Shown here in pieces: positions 8,420 to 16,827 of a stretch of DNA of 64,000 bases. This stretch comes from Sphingomonas oleivorans. GTDB lineage: Bacteria; Pseudomonadota; Alphaproteobacteria; Sphingomonadales; Sphingomonadaceae. Where the stretch lies: contig NZ_NWBU01000015.1 of assembly GCF_003050615.1 (NCBI RefSeq), positions 62,001 to 126,000 of the forward strand, read 5' to 3'. Made by a program: the position numbers and the translations under genes. Numbering within the stretch: position 1 is the stretch's first letter; each line of letters starts with the position of its first letter. The notes beneath the pieces are model-generated. The model did no database searches. It was given only the letters and a program-made list of their open reading frames with translations, and was not told the DNA's origin.

Positions 8420-9806
8420 TGGCGCCCCGCTGCCCGCCGCGCTGACCGCCACCCTGACGCTGTCCGCCGCCACCGGCCCCGCCGGCGAACTGGCCGGTGA
8501 TCACCTCCATTCCGGGCTTCAGCTCCTCGCTCGTCACCTCGGTCTGGCTGCCGTCGCTGTCGCCCACCGTCACCCGGATCGGCTGCGGATCGCCGTCCGC
8601 GCCGACGACATAGACGCTTTGCCGGCTGCCGCGCCCGATCGTCACCTCGCGGGCCGCACTGCCGCCGCGCCGGCCGGGGCGGCGCGGGATGAGCACGCTG
8701 GTAACGCCGCCGCCGCCGCCCTGACGCGCCGCCCGCTCGGGCGAGAAGCGCAGCGCCGCATTGGGGACGAGCATCACATTCTGCTTTTCCATCGTCACGA
8801 TATCGGCCGTGGCCGTCATGCCGGGGCGCAGCATCAGGTCCGGATTGGAAAGCGACAGTACGGCGGTATAGGCGACGACCGTATTGGCAGCGGCGCTGCT
8901 GGTCGAACTGGTCGTACTGCCCGTGGCATTGGCGCCGACATCGACCCGCTCGATCCGCGCGGGGAAATCACGGCCCGGAAAGGCATCGACGGTGAAGGCC
9001 GCGCGCTGGCCCGCCCGGACCTGGCCGACATCGGCCTCGTCCACCTTCGCTTCCAGCTTCATCCGCGAAAGATCCTCGGCGATCAAAAACAGCACGGGCG
9101 CGTTCAGCGAGGCCGCGACCGTCTGGCCGGGTTCGACGCGGCGGGACAGCACCACGCCATTGACCGGCGAGCGGATCGAGGCCTTACTGAACTGCGTCTG
9201 GTCGGACGAAAGCTGCGCGCGCGCCTGCGCGACCGAGGCTTCGGCCGATCGCACGCCCGCCACCGCGCGCTGATAAGCGGCACGCGCCGTATCGAGCTCG
9301 GTGGCGGACGGCACCTTGCCGCCCGAGAGGCGATAGACCTGCTGCAGCCGGTTGAGCGTCGCGCGCGTCTCGTCGACGGTCGCCTCAGCGGTGCCGACGC
9401 TCGCCTGCGCCACCTGAAGCGAGGCGAGGCTCTGGTTGATCGCATCCTGCAGCCTCGACGTATCGAGCCGGGCGAGCACCTGCCCTTTCATGACCCGGTC
9501 ATTATTGTCGACCAGCACTTCGGCGATCAGGCCGGAAAGCTCGGAGCCCACTTCCACCTGATTGGTCGGCTGGAGATTGCCCGTGGCCGATACGGTGACG
9601 GTCAGCGCGCCGCGCTCGACGGGCCGCGTGGCATAGGCCGCCGTCTGGCCGCCGCCGAAGAAGCGCGAGGAAATCCACAGAATCGCGATCAGGCCGATCA
9701 GGATCAGCGCCCAGCGTATGTAGCGGCTCCGGCGCGAGGGCGGCGTCGCGCCGAGGAAATCGTCAAGCTCGGCCTGATCGGGAACGGTGGTGGCTTGATC
9801 CATCAT
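8412..9806 (-). CDS. MacA-like periplasmic adaptor (HlyD/RND-type)
   Basis: 464 residues. One N-terminal membrane anchor (about 32-48, WALILIGLIAILWISS) is followed by a split lipoyl/barrel-sandwich domain (VSATGNLQPTNQVEVGSELS and SPVNGVVLSRRVEPGQTVAA) around a long alpha hairpin, then beta-barrel and membrane-proximal domains. This is the adaptor that bridges the ABC pump and the outer-membrane channel. Two low-complexity pieces stand out: a Ser/Thr stretch near residues 290-300 and a Gly/Gln/Arg-rich C-terminal tail. It overlaps the ATPase gene downstream and the TolC-like gene upstream. Confidence 0.93.
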   Translation of the reverse strand: MMDQATTVPDQAELDDFLGATPPSRRSRYIRWALILIGLIAILWISSRFFGGGQTAAYATRPVERGALTVTVSATGNLQPTNQVEVGSELSGLIAEVLVDNNDRVMKGQVLARLDTSRLQDAINQSLASLQVAQASVGTAEATVDETRATLNRLQQVYRLSGGKVPSATELDTARAAYQRAVAGVRSAEASVAQARAQLSSDQTQFSKASIRSPVNGVVLSRRVEPGQTVAASLNAPVLFLIAEDLSRMKLEAKVDEADVGQVRAGQRAAFTVDAFPGRDFPARIERVDVGANATGSTTSSTSSAAANTVVAYTAVLSLSNPDLMLRPGMTATADIVTMEKQNVMLVPNAALRFSPERAARQGGGGGVTSVLIPRRPGRRGGSAAREVTIGRGSRQSVYVVGADGDPQPIRVTVGDSDGSQTEVTSEELKPGMEVITGQFAGGAGGGGQRQGGGQRGGQRGANG

Positions 9807-11296
9807 GGCCTCGTCATGGTAGCAGCGGCGCGTTCAGCGGAGGAGAGCGCGGTCGCGGGCATCGGCGCCCCCTCCCAGCCGCCGCCGAGCGCCTTGTAGA
9901 GCTGAACGGTCGCGGTAGCGCGATTGGCCCGCGCGGTGGCGCGATTATCCTCGCTGGAAAGCAGGCTGCGCTCGCTTTCGAGCAGCGCCTGAAAGTCGAT
10001 CAGCCCCGCGCGATACTGGCTGCGCGCGAGGATCACGGCGTTGCGCGCCGCTTCGTCCGCGACGATCAGCGCCTGCTCGCGCTGCTCGGCGGCGGTCAGC
10101 GACTGGAGCGCATTCTCCACTTCCTCCAGCGCCAGCAGCACGGCCGAGCGATAGGCGGCGAGCGCGGCATCGGTCGAGGCGCGCTGCCCCTCGATCGCGG
10201 CACGGATCTGCCCGCCCTGGAAGATGGGTGCGGTGATGCCCGCAACGAGATTGCCGATCGAGCTGCTCAGCACGTCACCGATATTGGTGGCGGATCCGCC
10301 GAACGTGCCGCTGAGCCTGAGCGCGGGATAAAGCTGCGCCGTCTCCACGCCGATCCGCGCGGTTTCGGCCGCGAGCGTGCGCTCGGCCGACGCGATGTCG
10401 GGCCGGCGCTGGAGCATGTCCGCCGGAATGGCGGCGGACAGCGCGGCAGGCGCGATCGGCACGGCGCGCACGGGATCGATCGTCGCGGTGACGGCGCCGG
10501 GTGCCTCGCCCAGCAGTACCGCAATGCGGTTCACCGCCGCGACATAGCTGGTGCGGAGCGCGGGAATGCTCGCTGCCGTCTGCGCGCGAAGCTGCCGCGC
10601 CTGTTCCAGATCGAGCGAACTCACAAGGCCAGCCTGCACCCGCCAGCCGACGATTTCCACCGTCTCGTCCTGCGAGGCGAGATTGCGCTCGGCGATCGCC
10701 AGCCGCGCCTGCGCCAGCCGCGCGTCGAGATAGTTGAGCGCGATTTCGGACGCGACCGTGATCTGCACGTCGCGCAGATCGGCCTCGCTCGCCTGCGCGC
10801 CCGCCCGCGCTGCCTCGACCGAGCGGCGGATGCCGCCGAATATGTCCGCCTCATAGGCAGCATCGAAACTGCCGCGGAAGATGGTCGTGTCGCCGCCGCT
10901 CGTGCCGATCACCTGGCCCGTGGTCGGATCGAAGACGCTGTTGCTGTCCCGCCCGATGCTGCGCGAGGCCGATCCGCTGACGGAGGCGCTGGGGAGCAAC
11001 CCGCCGCGCGCGCTGCGGAGCGAGGCGCGCGCCTGCCTGAGCCGCGCGCCCGCTGCATCGATATCGAGATTGGCGGCAAGCCCGCGCTCGACGAGGCCGG
11101 TCAGCACCGGATCGCCGAACGCCGCCCACCAGCGTGCGACATCCACCTCCCCCACCGTCTGCGGCCGTGCGGCGCCGAAGGACTGGGGGAGCTTGAGGTC
11201 GCCGGCGGATGGTGGCCGATAATCGGGCCCCACGGCACAGCCGCCAAGCAGCGTCAGCAGCAGCAAGGCGCGGGAAGCCGGGGCGGTGATCGTCAT
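9803..11296 (-). CDS. NodT/TolC-like outer-membrane efflux lipoprotein
   Basis: 497 residues. A lipobox LLGGC puts the lipidated Cys at residue 20, followed by AVGPDYRPP, the typical start of NodT-family outer-membrane factors. Two repeated helical segments (ARLRQARASLRSARG... and ALAAYRSAVLLALEEVENAL) make the TolC-type trimer channel. It is the first gene of the minus-strand efflux operon; a terminator for the gene upstream lies at 11349-11377, so a promoter should sit in the roughly 50 bp just before 11296. The stop overlaps the adaptor's start (ATGA). Confidence 0.94.
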   Translation of the reverse strand: MTITAPASRALLLLTLLGGCAVGPDYRPPSAGDLKLPQSFGAARPQTVGEVDVARWWAAFGDPVLTGLVERGLAANLDIDAAGARLRQARASLRSARGGLLPSASVSGSASRSIGRDSNSVFDPTTGQVIGTSGGDTTIFRGSFDAAYEADIFGGIRRSVEAARAGAQASEADLRDVQITVASEIALNYLDARLAQARLAIAERNLASQDETVEIVGWRVQAGLVSSLDLEQARQLRAQTAASIPALRTSYVAAVNRIAVLLGEAPGAVTATIDPVRAVPIAPAALSAAIPADMLQRRPDIASAERTLAAETARIGVETAQLYPALRLSGTFGGSATNIGDVLSSSIGNLVAGITAPIFQGGQIRAAIEGQRASTDAALAAYRSAVLLALEEVENALQSLTAAEQREQALIVADEAARNAVILARSQYRAGLIDFQALLESERSLLSSEDNRATARANRATATVQLYKALGGGWEGAPMPATALSSAERAAATMTRP

Positions 11297-11348
11297 AAGA
11301 GCTGCCTCTAAACGCGAATCATGTCCGCGGATTTCAGCCTTGAAACAG

Positions 11349-11401
11349 AAAAAGGGCGGCCGGGAAAACCGCCGCCCGCCCCCTCCCGCCGACGGGAGGG
11401 G
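11349..11401 (-). terminator. Rho-independent terminator after the S46 peptidase
   Basis: Read on the minus strand, GGGCGGC and GCCGCCC (11354-11377) form a stem followed by a run of five T. A second hairpin, CCCCTCCCG/CGGGAGGGG (11380-11401), lies just before it. Together they separate the S46 peptidase transcript from the efflux operon. Confidence 0.75.
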
Positions 11402-11421
11402 ACTTGCAGGACGAAAGGAGC

Positions 11422-13590
11422 CTATTTGACGCCCATCTCGGTCAGCAGCCGATCGGCGCCATCCACCTTCTCCATATTCCAGAGCATGTAGCGGCTGTCG
11501 ACATGGATCGATCGGGTGATGACGGGATCGAATGCCCAGTTGGAAATCACGCCCTCGATCGTCCCGTCGAACAGCAGGCCGACAAATTCACCCTGCGCGT
11601 TGAGCGTCGCCGATCCGCTATTGCCGCCCGTCGTATCGACCGTCGAAAGATAATTGACCGGAACCGTGCCCAGCGCGGGCGCGGCATAGCTGCCATAATC
11701 CTTCGCCTTGATCGCGGCGAGCTGCTTTGCGGGCGCGTTGAAGGGCTCGCGGCCCGTATCCTTCTCGACAATCCCTTGGAGCGTGGTGAAGGGCGACCAG
11801 CTCATGCCGTCGCGCGCCTTGCCCGTCACCTTGCCATAGGTGAAGCGCAGGCTGCCATTCGCGTCGGGCGCGATCGCCCGGCCCTGCGACTCCGCATAAG
11901 CGAGCATGCCCTTCATATATTCGGCCCGGGCCTGCTGGTCGCGTCCCTCCAAATCCCTCGCCGCGTTGCGCGCCGCGACATCGCCCGGCCACATCGCCAC
12001 CGCGAGCCGGATGAAGGGATCGTCGGACGCCTCGAAGGCGGCGGCCGGCTTGTCGAGCCAGGCAAGGCGCGTCGCCGTGTCGCCGAGCTTGCTGTCCGCA
12101 TAGAGACGGTCGAGCCCGATCTCCTTCAGCTTCGCCTCGAACGCCGCGTCGCGCTTGTCGGCCGGGATCAGCGCATATTCGCCCAGCGCCTGTTCCAGGA
12201 TGATGCGGTCCACGCGCGGATCGAAACGGCGCTCGATCTGCGTCAGCCGCTCGACGGTCTGCGCGCGGTCGCGATCCTGATAGCCGGCGTCGCGCCCGGC
12301 ATCGGGCTTCTCGCGTTCCTTGGCCCAGCGATAGGCGGTGCGCGCCGCGAGCAGCAGTTGCGCGCGGTTGAGCGCGCTCTTGCGCAGGTCGACAAGCTCC
12401 TGCGCATTCGCTTCGGCGACGATCCGGTCGAGCGCCGCGGCGGCCGCGCCATAATCCGCCTGCCGGGCCGGATCGGCGGCGATCCAGGCCCGATAGGCCT
12501 GCTCCTCGGCCGCCTTGCGGCCCGCCAGACCTATCGCCTCGGCGCCCGCAAGCTGGCCGGCCGTATTCTTCTTGTAATTGTCCGCGCTCCGGAGCGCCGA
12601 GGCATATTTGATCGTCGCCCCCCTGTCGCCCGCCGTCGCGCGGACGATCGTATCCGAATAGTCGGACAGGAATTTCTGGAAGGCGGGAAAATAGGTCTCG
12701 AAATTGAACTTCGCCTCTTCCGCCGTGCGGTGGCGATAGGTCACGCCCGGAAAGCCCGCCACCATCACGAAATCGCCGTCGTTCAGCCCCTGCTTCGCGA
12801 TCTTGAGGAAGGATTTAGGGCGATAGGGCACATTATCCTTCGAATAAGGCGCGGACGATCCGTCCTTCGCGACATAGGCGCGATAGAAGCCCCAGTCGCC
12901 GGTGTGGCGCGGCCACTGCCAATTATCGACCTCGCCGCCATAATTGCCGATCGCGCTCGCCGGCGCATAGACCAGCCGGACGTCCTTGATCTCGAGCTGC
13001 TGCTGCAGGAAATAAGTGGCGCCGCCATAATAAGCGCGCACGTCGCAGCGGCGGCTGGCCTGCTTCTCGCATTCCGCGATCAGCGCCTTGCGGTTGGCCT
13101 CGATCCGCTCATAGCGGGCAAGGCCCGACATCCTGTCCGTCAGCCCCCTCGTCATCGCCGAGGTCACGTCGCGCAGATCCTCGATCACGAAGATGCGCGT
13201 GCCGGGCGCGCCGGGCACCTCGTCGGCGAGGCTCGGCGCGAGGAAACCGTCGGTCAGATAATCCTGGCCGGGCTTGGAATTATACTGGACCGAGCCATAG
13301 ACGCAGTGATGGTTGGTCACGACCAGCCCCTCGGGACTGACGAAGGAGGCAGAGCAGCCGCCGAGCGAGGCGATGGCGTTGAGCGGCGCGGCCTTCGGAT
13401 TGGCGAGCAGCGCCGGATCGATCTGAATCCCTTCCTTGCGCAGATCGGCGGCGATGCTCGGCGCCTGGCTCGGCAGCCACATGCCCTCGGCGGCGATCGC
13501 CGGAGCGGCGGTGCCGAGCATCGTCGCAGCAGACAGGGCGGCCATCAGCCGGCGGCGGGAAAAATGCGATGAAAAGAGGATATCGGGCAC
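11422..13590 (-). CDS. S46 family dipeptidyl-peptidase (DPP7/DPP11-like)
   Basis: 722 residues, the usual length of the family. The catalytic His lies in LVVTNHHCVYGSVQ and the nucleophile Ser in TTGGNSGSATLNAQGEFVGL, both signatures of S46 serine exopeptidases, which release dipeptides from the N-terminus of peptides in the periplasm. The N-terminus has SRRRLMAALSAATMLGTAAP, a possible twin-arginine signal. The plus strand also has a full-length open frame here, a by-product of codon bias. The gene appears monocistronic with a strong terminator. Confidence 0.93.
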   Translation of the reverse strand: MPDILFSSHFSRRRLMAALSAATMLGTAAPAIAAEGMWLPSQAPSIAADLRKEGIQIDPALLANPKAAPLNAIASLGGCSASFVSPEGLVVTNHHCVYGSVQYNSKPGQDYLTDGFLAPSLADEVPGAPGTRIFVIEDLRDVTSAMTRGLTDRMSGLARYERIEANRKALIAECEKQASRRCDVRAYYGGATYFLQQQLEIKDVRLVYAPASAIGNYGGEVDNWQWPRHTGDWGFYRAYVAKDGSSAPYSKDNVPYRPKSFLKIAKQGLNDGDFVMVAGFPGVTYRHRTAEEAKFNFETYFPAFQKFLSDYSDTIVRATAGDRGATIKYASALRSADNYKKNTAGQLAGAEAIGLAGRKAAEEQAYRAWIAADPARQADYGAAAAALDRIVAEANAQELVDLRKSALNRAQLLLAARTAYRWAKEREKPDAGRDAGYQDRDRAQTVERLTQIERRFDPRVDRIILEQALGEYALIPADKRDAAFEAKLKEIGLDRLYADSKLGDTATRLAWLDKPAAAFEASDDPFIRLAVAMWPGDVAARNAARDLEGRDQQARAEYMKGMLAYAESQGRAIAPDANGSLRFTYGKVTGKARDGMSWSPFTTLQGIVEKDTGREPFNAPAKQLAAIKAKDYGSYAAPALGTVPVNYLSTVDTTGGNSGSATLNAQGEFVGLLFDGTIEGVISNWAFDPVITRSIHVDSRYMLWNMEKVDGADRLLTEMGVK

Positions 13591-13730
13591 CAGATGCTCC
13601 CATCTCGGCAGGACGGCCGAGCACCGCCCCGGCCCGCCAGGACGGCGGGATGATGCCCGTTCCTAGCCCAAGGACGGGAAAGCGTGCGAGAGTCTTTTCA
13701 GACGGTGGCCCGAGTCATGCGTTGCGGCAG

Positions 13731-14207
13731 TCAGGGCTGCTGCGGTTCCCCGGCGCGGAACGAGCGTTCCAGCCGGTGGAACAGGCCATGCGCCGGGCTG
13801 TCGGGCGGCACTTGCGGGCCGATGCCACGATCGATTCGCCGCGCCCGCTCATAAAGGTCGATCGTCGCCTCGATCATCTCGCGCGCGACGGGTGGCAGGG
13901 TGGCGACCAGATCGGCGTCGCTTTCCGGGGCCTCGCCCAGCGTGCCGGACGGCGCATCGGCGGTAAGTTCCCCCACCTCCGTCGCGCGCCGGTTGAGCAG
14001 CCAGGCGAGCACCTGCATCAGCCGGGTCGTCGCCTTCAGCGCCTCGCAGGAAAAGGCCACCTGCATCGCCGGCGCCAGCGTCTCGCGATCCTGCGCGCCC
14101 CGTTCGTCGAAATAAGCGCGCGCCTCATCCGCCAGCAGCATCGCCTCGGTATAGAGCGCGTCGATCAGCCGGGTCGTCAGCTTCAGTTCCTTGGCGCCTT
14201 CGGCCAT
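13731..14207 (-). CDS. DUF1465 family protein
   Basis: 158 residues from the ATG at 14207 (MAEGAKELKLTTRLIDALYT), which matches the family's N-terminus; an upstream in-frame start would add 39 unconserved residues. The core LYTEAMLLADEARAYFDERG and FSCEALKATTRLMQVLAWLL are typical of this alphaproteobacterial helical family, mostly annotated as uncharacterised; relatives have been linked to cell-envelope or cell-cycle control, but I cannot assign a role here. It is divergent from the hsp20 gene across about 227 bp. Confidence 0.8.
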   Translation of the reverse strand: MAEGAKELKLTTRLIDALYTEAMLLADEARAYFDERGAQDRETLAPAMQVAFSCEALKATTRLMQVLAWLLNRRATEVGELTADAPSGTLGEAPESDADLVATLPPVAREMIEATIDLYERARRIDRGIGPQVPPDSPAHGLFHRLERSFRAGEPQQP

Positions 14208-14434
14208 ATTTGCCTTTCTCGGGCCTGCCCTCCTTGGATCCCACGCCAGAATGCCACAGCCGGCCATCGGGGAGAATGGCAAAAGAAGGTGAACGAGCCT
14301 CTCTTGAAGCGCCCTGCCGCACACCTATCTGCCTCGTCGATGGCAGCCGTCGCCGGGTTCGGGGCGGCCGCCATCATGGCCCGGCGGAAGCCCGCGGGCC
14401 TTTTGTTCGATCGCTTCGAAGAAAGGATTGATCT

Positions 14435-14917
14435 TTGCGTACCCTCGATTTCACCCCCCTGCTGCGCTCCTCGATCGGTTTCGAGAATCTGAACCGGCTG
14501 GTCGATTTCGCGACGCGCGGCGAAGGCGACACCTATCCTCCCTATAATATCGAGAAGATCGGCGACGGCGCCTATCGCATCTCGATGGCCGTCGCCGGCT
14601 TCACCCGCGACGAGCTCGACCTCACCGTGCAGGACAATGTGCTGATCGTCACCGGCCGCGCCAATGAAGCGGAAGGCCAGGAGCGCCAGTTCATCCATCG
14701 CGGCATCGCCAAGCGCGCCTTCGAGCGCCGCTTCCAGCTCGCCGACACGATCAAGGTGACGAACGCCGGCTATGAAAATGGCCTGCTCAACATCGAGCTC
14801 GTCCGCGAGATCCCCGAGCATAAGAAGCCGCGCCGCATCGAAATTGGCGGCACCGAGCCCGCCCGGACGATCGAGGCGACCGCCGAGACGCAGCCTGCGG
14901 AACGTGAAACCGCATAA
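14435..14917 (+). CDS. Hsp20/IbpA-type small heat-shock protein (TTG start)
   Basis: 160 residues. The alpha-crystallin domain (about 30-130) includes YRISMAVAGFTRDELDLTVQ and the C-terminal beta-strand region YENGLLNIELVREIPEHKKP; the IbpA-like N-terminus is RTLDFTPLLRSSIGFENLN. It is an ATP-independent holdase that keeps unfolding proteins soluble. The start codon is TTG at 14435, with a good ribosome-binding site, AAAGGA (14422-14427), 7 bases upstream; no ATG precedes it in frame. A perfect 13-bp hairpin lies 14 bp after the stop. No RpoH-type promoter could be assigned with confidence. Confidence 0.93.
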   Translation: MRTLDFTPLLRSSIGFENLNRLVDFATRGEGDTYPPYNIEKIGDGAYRISMAVAGFTRDELDLTVQDNVLIVTGRANEAEGQERQFIHRGIAKRAFERRFQLADTIKVTNAGYENGLLNIELVREIPEHKKPRRIEIGGTEPARTIEATAETQPAERETA

Positions 14918-14931
14918 GGCGCGATGATCCC

Positions 14932-14963
14932 GAAGGACCGGCCCCCATGCGGGCCGGTCCTTC
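14932..14963 (+). terminator. Perfect 13-bp hairpin downstream of hsp20
   Basis: GAAGGACCGGCCC (14932-14944) and GGGCCGGTCCTTC (14951-14963) pair perfectly around a 6-base loop, 14 bp after the hsp20 stop. There is no long T run, so it may protect mRNA or terminate weakly. Confidence 0.65.
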
Positions 14964-14966
14964 AAC

Positions 14967-15103
14967 GGCGGGACCTTTGCGCAATCCACATCGTCATGCC
15001 GAACCTGTTTCGGCATCCACCCATCATCCACGCCGTCGCGCAGGCTTCATGGTGGACCCTGAAACAGGTTCAGGGTGACGATGGACTTGTGCCAAGCCCC
15101 GTC
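14967..15103. repeat. MITE-like element, copy A
   Basis: The left end is GGCGGGACCTTTGCGCAA (14967-14984). A core starts CGTCATGCCGAACCTGTTTC and ends near 15083. The right end, TTGTGCCAAGCCCCGTC (15087-15103), is an imperfect inverted copy of the left. The core is closely similar to that at 27692-27783, whose right end, TTGCGCAAAGGTCCCGCC, is the exact reverse complement of this copy's left end. Core and ends together look like a small non-autonomous repeat of about 130 bp. Confidence 0.6.
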
Positions 15104-15109
15104 AACGGC

Positions 15110-15307
15110 TCAGGCGATGATGTCGGGGATCAGCTGATTCTGGAGCTGCGCGATCTCGTCCTTGAGCTTGAGCTTGCGCTTCTTGAGCCGCGCAAGCTGG
15201 AGCTGATCGGGCGAGGATGTGAGCGCCATCACCTCGATCGCCGCGTCGAGATCGCGATGTTCCTGCCGCAGCAAGCCGATGCGCCGGATGATCTCCGCTT
15301 CGTCCAC
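15110..15307 (-). CDS. DUF465 / YdcH family protein
   Basis: 65 residues beginning MDEAEIIRRIGLLRQEHRDL and containing RLKKRKLKLKDEIAQLQNQL, the conserved basic helix of the DUF465 (YdcH) family. These are short coiled-coil-like proteins of unknown function, common in alphaproteobacteria. The start at 15307 gives the full family length. The C-terminus ends a few bases from the MITE-like repeat. A second, shorter DUF465-like gene lies on the plus strand at 15513. Confidence 0.85.
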   Translation of the reverse strand: MDEAEIIRRIGLLRQEHRDLDAAIEVMALTSSPDQLQLARLKKRKLKLKDEIAQLQNQLIPDIIA

Positions 15308-15512
15308 CCGCGCCGTCTCCCCTCACAAAATCCCTTGGCCGAGCGTTAAGGGCAATGCGCCCATCGCTCAAGGCTCACGCGTTGCCGCCTTCTCCACGCC
15401 CCGTCGCCACCCCTTCTCGCCCGGTCGATTCATGGCGATTTTGTGACGCGACAACAGCCCGGGATCATGATCTAATGGCCTTCCCTCAATCGGAGACGAG
15501 AGGAGCTACCCT

Positions 15513-15689
15513 ATGGAAAATTCCCATTGTTCCGCATTGTTGGCCAAGCATGCTGGCCTGGACGCCCGACTCGCGGCTGAAAACAGACGCCCCGCGCCCA
15601 ATGACATGCTGATCGCGACGCTCAAGAAGCAGAAGCTCAAGATCAAGGAAGCGTTGGTGCAGCATAATCTCGTAACCAGTTCCAGATAG
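15513..15689 (+). CDS. Short DUF465-like protein
   Basis: A 58-residue frame starting ATG at 15513 with AGGAG (15501-15505) 7 bases upstream. The sequence MENSHCSALLAKHAGLDARL followed by IATLKKQKLKIKEALVQH keeps the LKKxKLKxK signature of DUF465, and the N-terminal part resembles the family's helix 1. The tail ends VTSSR. It is divergent from the longer DUF465 gene. Its small size makes it easy to miss; the ribosome-binding site and signature support it. Function unknown. Confidence 0.75.
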   Translation: MENSHCSALLAKHAGLDARLAAENRRPAPNDMLIATLKKQKLKIKEALVQHNLVTSSR

Positions 15690-15700
15690 CAGCTTTTCCG

Positions 15701-15723
15701 CCGCGCGCTCTCCGGGCGCGCGG
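15701..15723 (+). terminator. Hairpin downstream of short DUF465 gene
   Basis: CCGCGCGC (15701-15708) and GCGCGCGG (15716-15723) form a GC-rich stem 12 bp past the stop of the 58-residue protein. It follows a TTTT at 15694-15697 rather than preceding one, so its termination strength is unclear. Confidence 0.45.
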
Positions 15724-15805
15724 TGAGTATCCGCAAGAACCAGCCTTTTCCACACGAACCGTGCTCACCCCGAGCGCAGCGATGCAATGCGGGCGGGAGT
15801 TCGTT

Positions 15806-16258
15806 CTAGCGCTGTCCCTGCCGGCGCATATAGGCTGCGGGCTTCGTCGGCACCGGCTGCCGTCCGTCCATCACAGATTTACTCACCAGCCTGGGGTCGA
15901 TCCGCCGGTCGAAGGCGACGCCCAGCCGCCCAGCCGCACCCGTCCAGGCGATCCGCCCCGACACCGGGCCCACGCCGCGCAGCTCCACCTCGATCGCCTC
16001 GCCGGGCACGAAGCTGCCGTCGCCCTCGGCCATCAGGCCGCCGCCCGAAATATTCCGCACGGTGACCGGCACAGCCGCGCCGCCGGGCCGTTGCATCGTC
16101 GCTGCCAGGAATATGCTCTCACGCGGCTCGCTGCGCGCATCGCCGATAGCTGTAGCGGCATCATCGCCGCCGAAGATGATGAAGCGTTCCACCGCCCCGT
16201 CTCCACGTTGAACCCGTTGGAGACGGTAACAGGAAAAAGTGAGCGATGCATTAACCAT
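15806..16258 (-). CDS. PilZ domain protein
   Basis: About 150 residues from the ATG at 16258. The PilZ c-di-GMP signature is split as usual: RSEPRES followed about 20 residues later by VRNISGGGLMAEG (D/N-x-S-x-x-G type), then GEAIEVELRGVGPVSGRIAW and LGVAFDRRIDP. The protein probably binds cyclic di-GMP in the cytoplasm and influences motility or polysaccharide output. A later start is possible because the first 40 residues are not conserved-looking. The first Arg motif is RxxxR, so binding looks intact. Confidence 0.8.
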   Translation of the reverse strand: MVNASLTFSCYRLQRVQRGDGAVERFIIFGGDDAATAIGDARSEPRESIFLAATMQRPGGAAVPVTVRNISGGGLMAEGDGSFVPGEAIEVELRGVGPVSGRIAWTGAAGRLGVAFDRRIDPRLVSKSVMDGRQPVPTKPAAYMRRQGQR

Positions 16259-16371
16259 GTTGCAGCGCAACCATTGCCGCGCGCGCCATGCCGGCCCCGG
16301 CCTCCCAGGCCCCAAAAGCCTTCTCCCCAAGGCTGGCCAAAGGCCCGGCAGGCATAGCGGCCCGCCGGACG

Positions 16372-16827
16372 CTATTCGTCGCGGGAGACCTTCTCGTTGC
16401 GCTCGTGACGCTCCTGCGCCTCGACGGTCATGGTCGCGATCGGGCGCGCTTCCAGCCGGCCGAGCGAGATCGGCTCGCCCGTCACCTCGCAATAGCCATA
16501 TTCGCCTTCCTCGATGCGGCGCAGCGCGGCGTCGATCTTGGCGATCAGCTTGCGCTGCCGGTCGCGGGTGCGGAATTCGATCGACCAGTCGGTCTCGCTC
16601 GACGCGCGATCGGTGATGTCGGGCTCGCGCAGCGAGTCGGTCTGGAGCTGGGCGAGCGTACCCTTCGCCTCGCGCAGGATCGACTTCTTCCATTCCAGCA
16701 GCTTGGCCCGGAAATAGGCCTGCTGCCTGGGCCCCATAAACTCTTCGTCCGGATACGGCCGATAATCCGGGTCCAGCACGATCTCCGTGCCTTTCGGGTC
16801 AGCCACGTCACTTACCGCCGTCGCCAT
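16372..16827 (-). CDS. dksA: RNA polymerase-binding factor DksA (zinc-ligand-poor form)
   Basis: 151 residues. The coiled coil contains FRAKLLEWKKSILREAKGTL and the tip EPDITDRASSE, which keeps the acidic residues that enter the polymerase secondary channel. The globular part reads YGYCEVTGEPISLGRLEARP then ATMTVEAQERHERN. Of the four zinc-finger cysteines in E. coli DksA, only the first remains. DksA works with ppGpp to adjust rRNA and amino-acid promoter activity. The Cys-poor form is common in alphaproteobacteria, so it is more likely a lineage feature than a defect. Confidence 0.9.
   Translation of the reverse strand: MATAVSDVADPKGTEIVLDPDYRPYPDEEFMGPRQQAYFRAKLLEWKKSILREAKGTLAQLQTDSLREPDITDRASSETDWSIEFRTRDRQRKLIAKIDAALRRIEEGEYGYCEVTGEPISLGRLEARPIATMTVEAQERHERNEKVSRDE

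Noticed and set aside
11404-13572. 722-residue plus-strand open frame opposite the S46 peptidase
   Set aside because: It has no recognisable domain; the minus strand has both catalytic motifs and a signal sequence.
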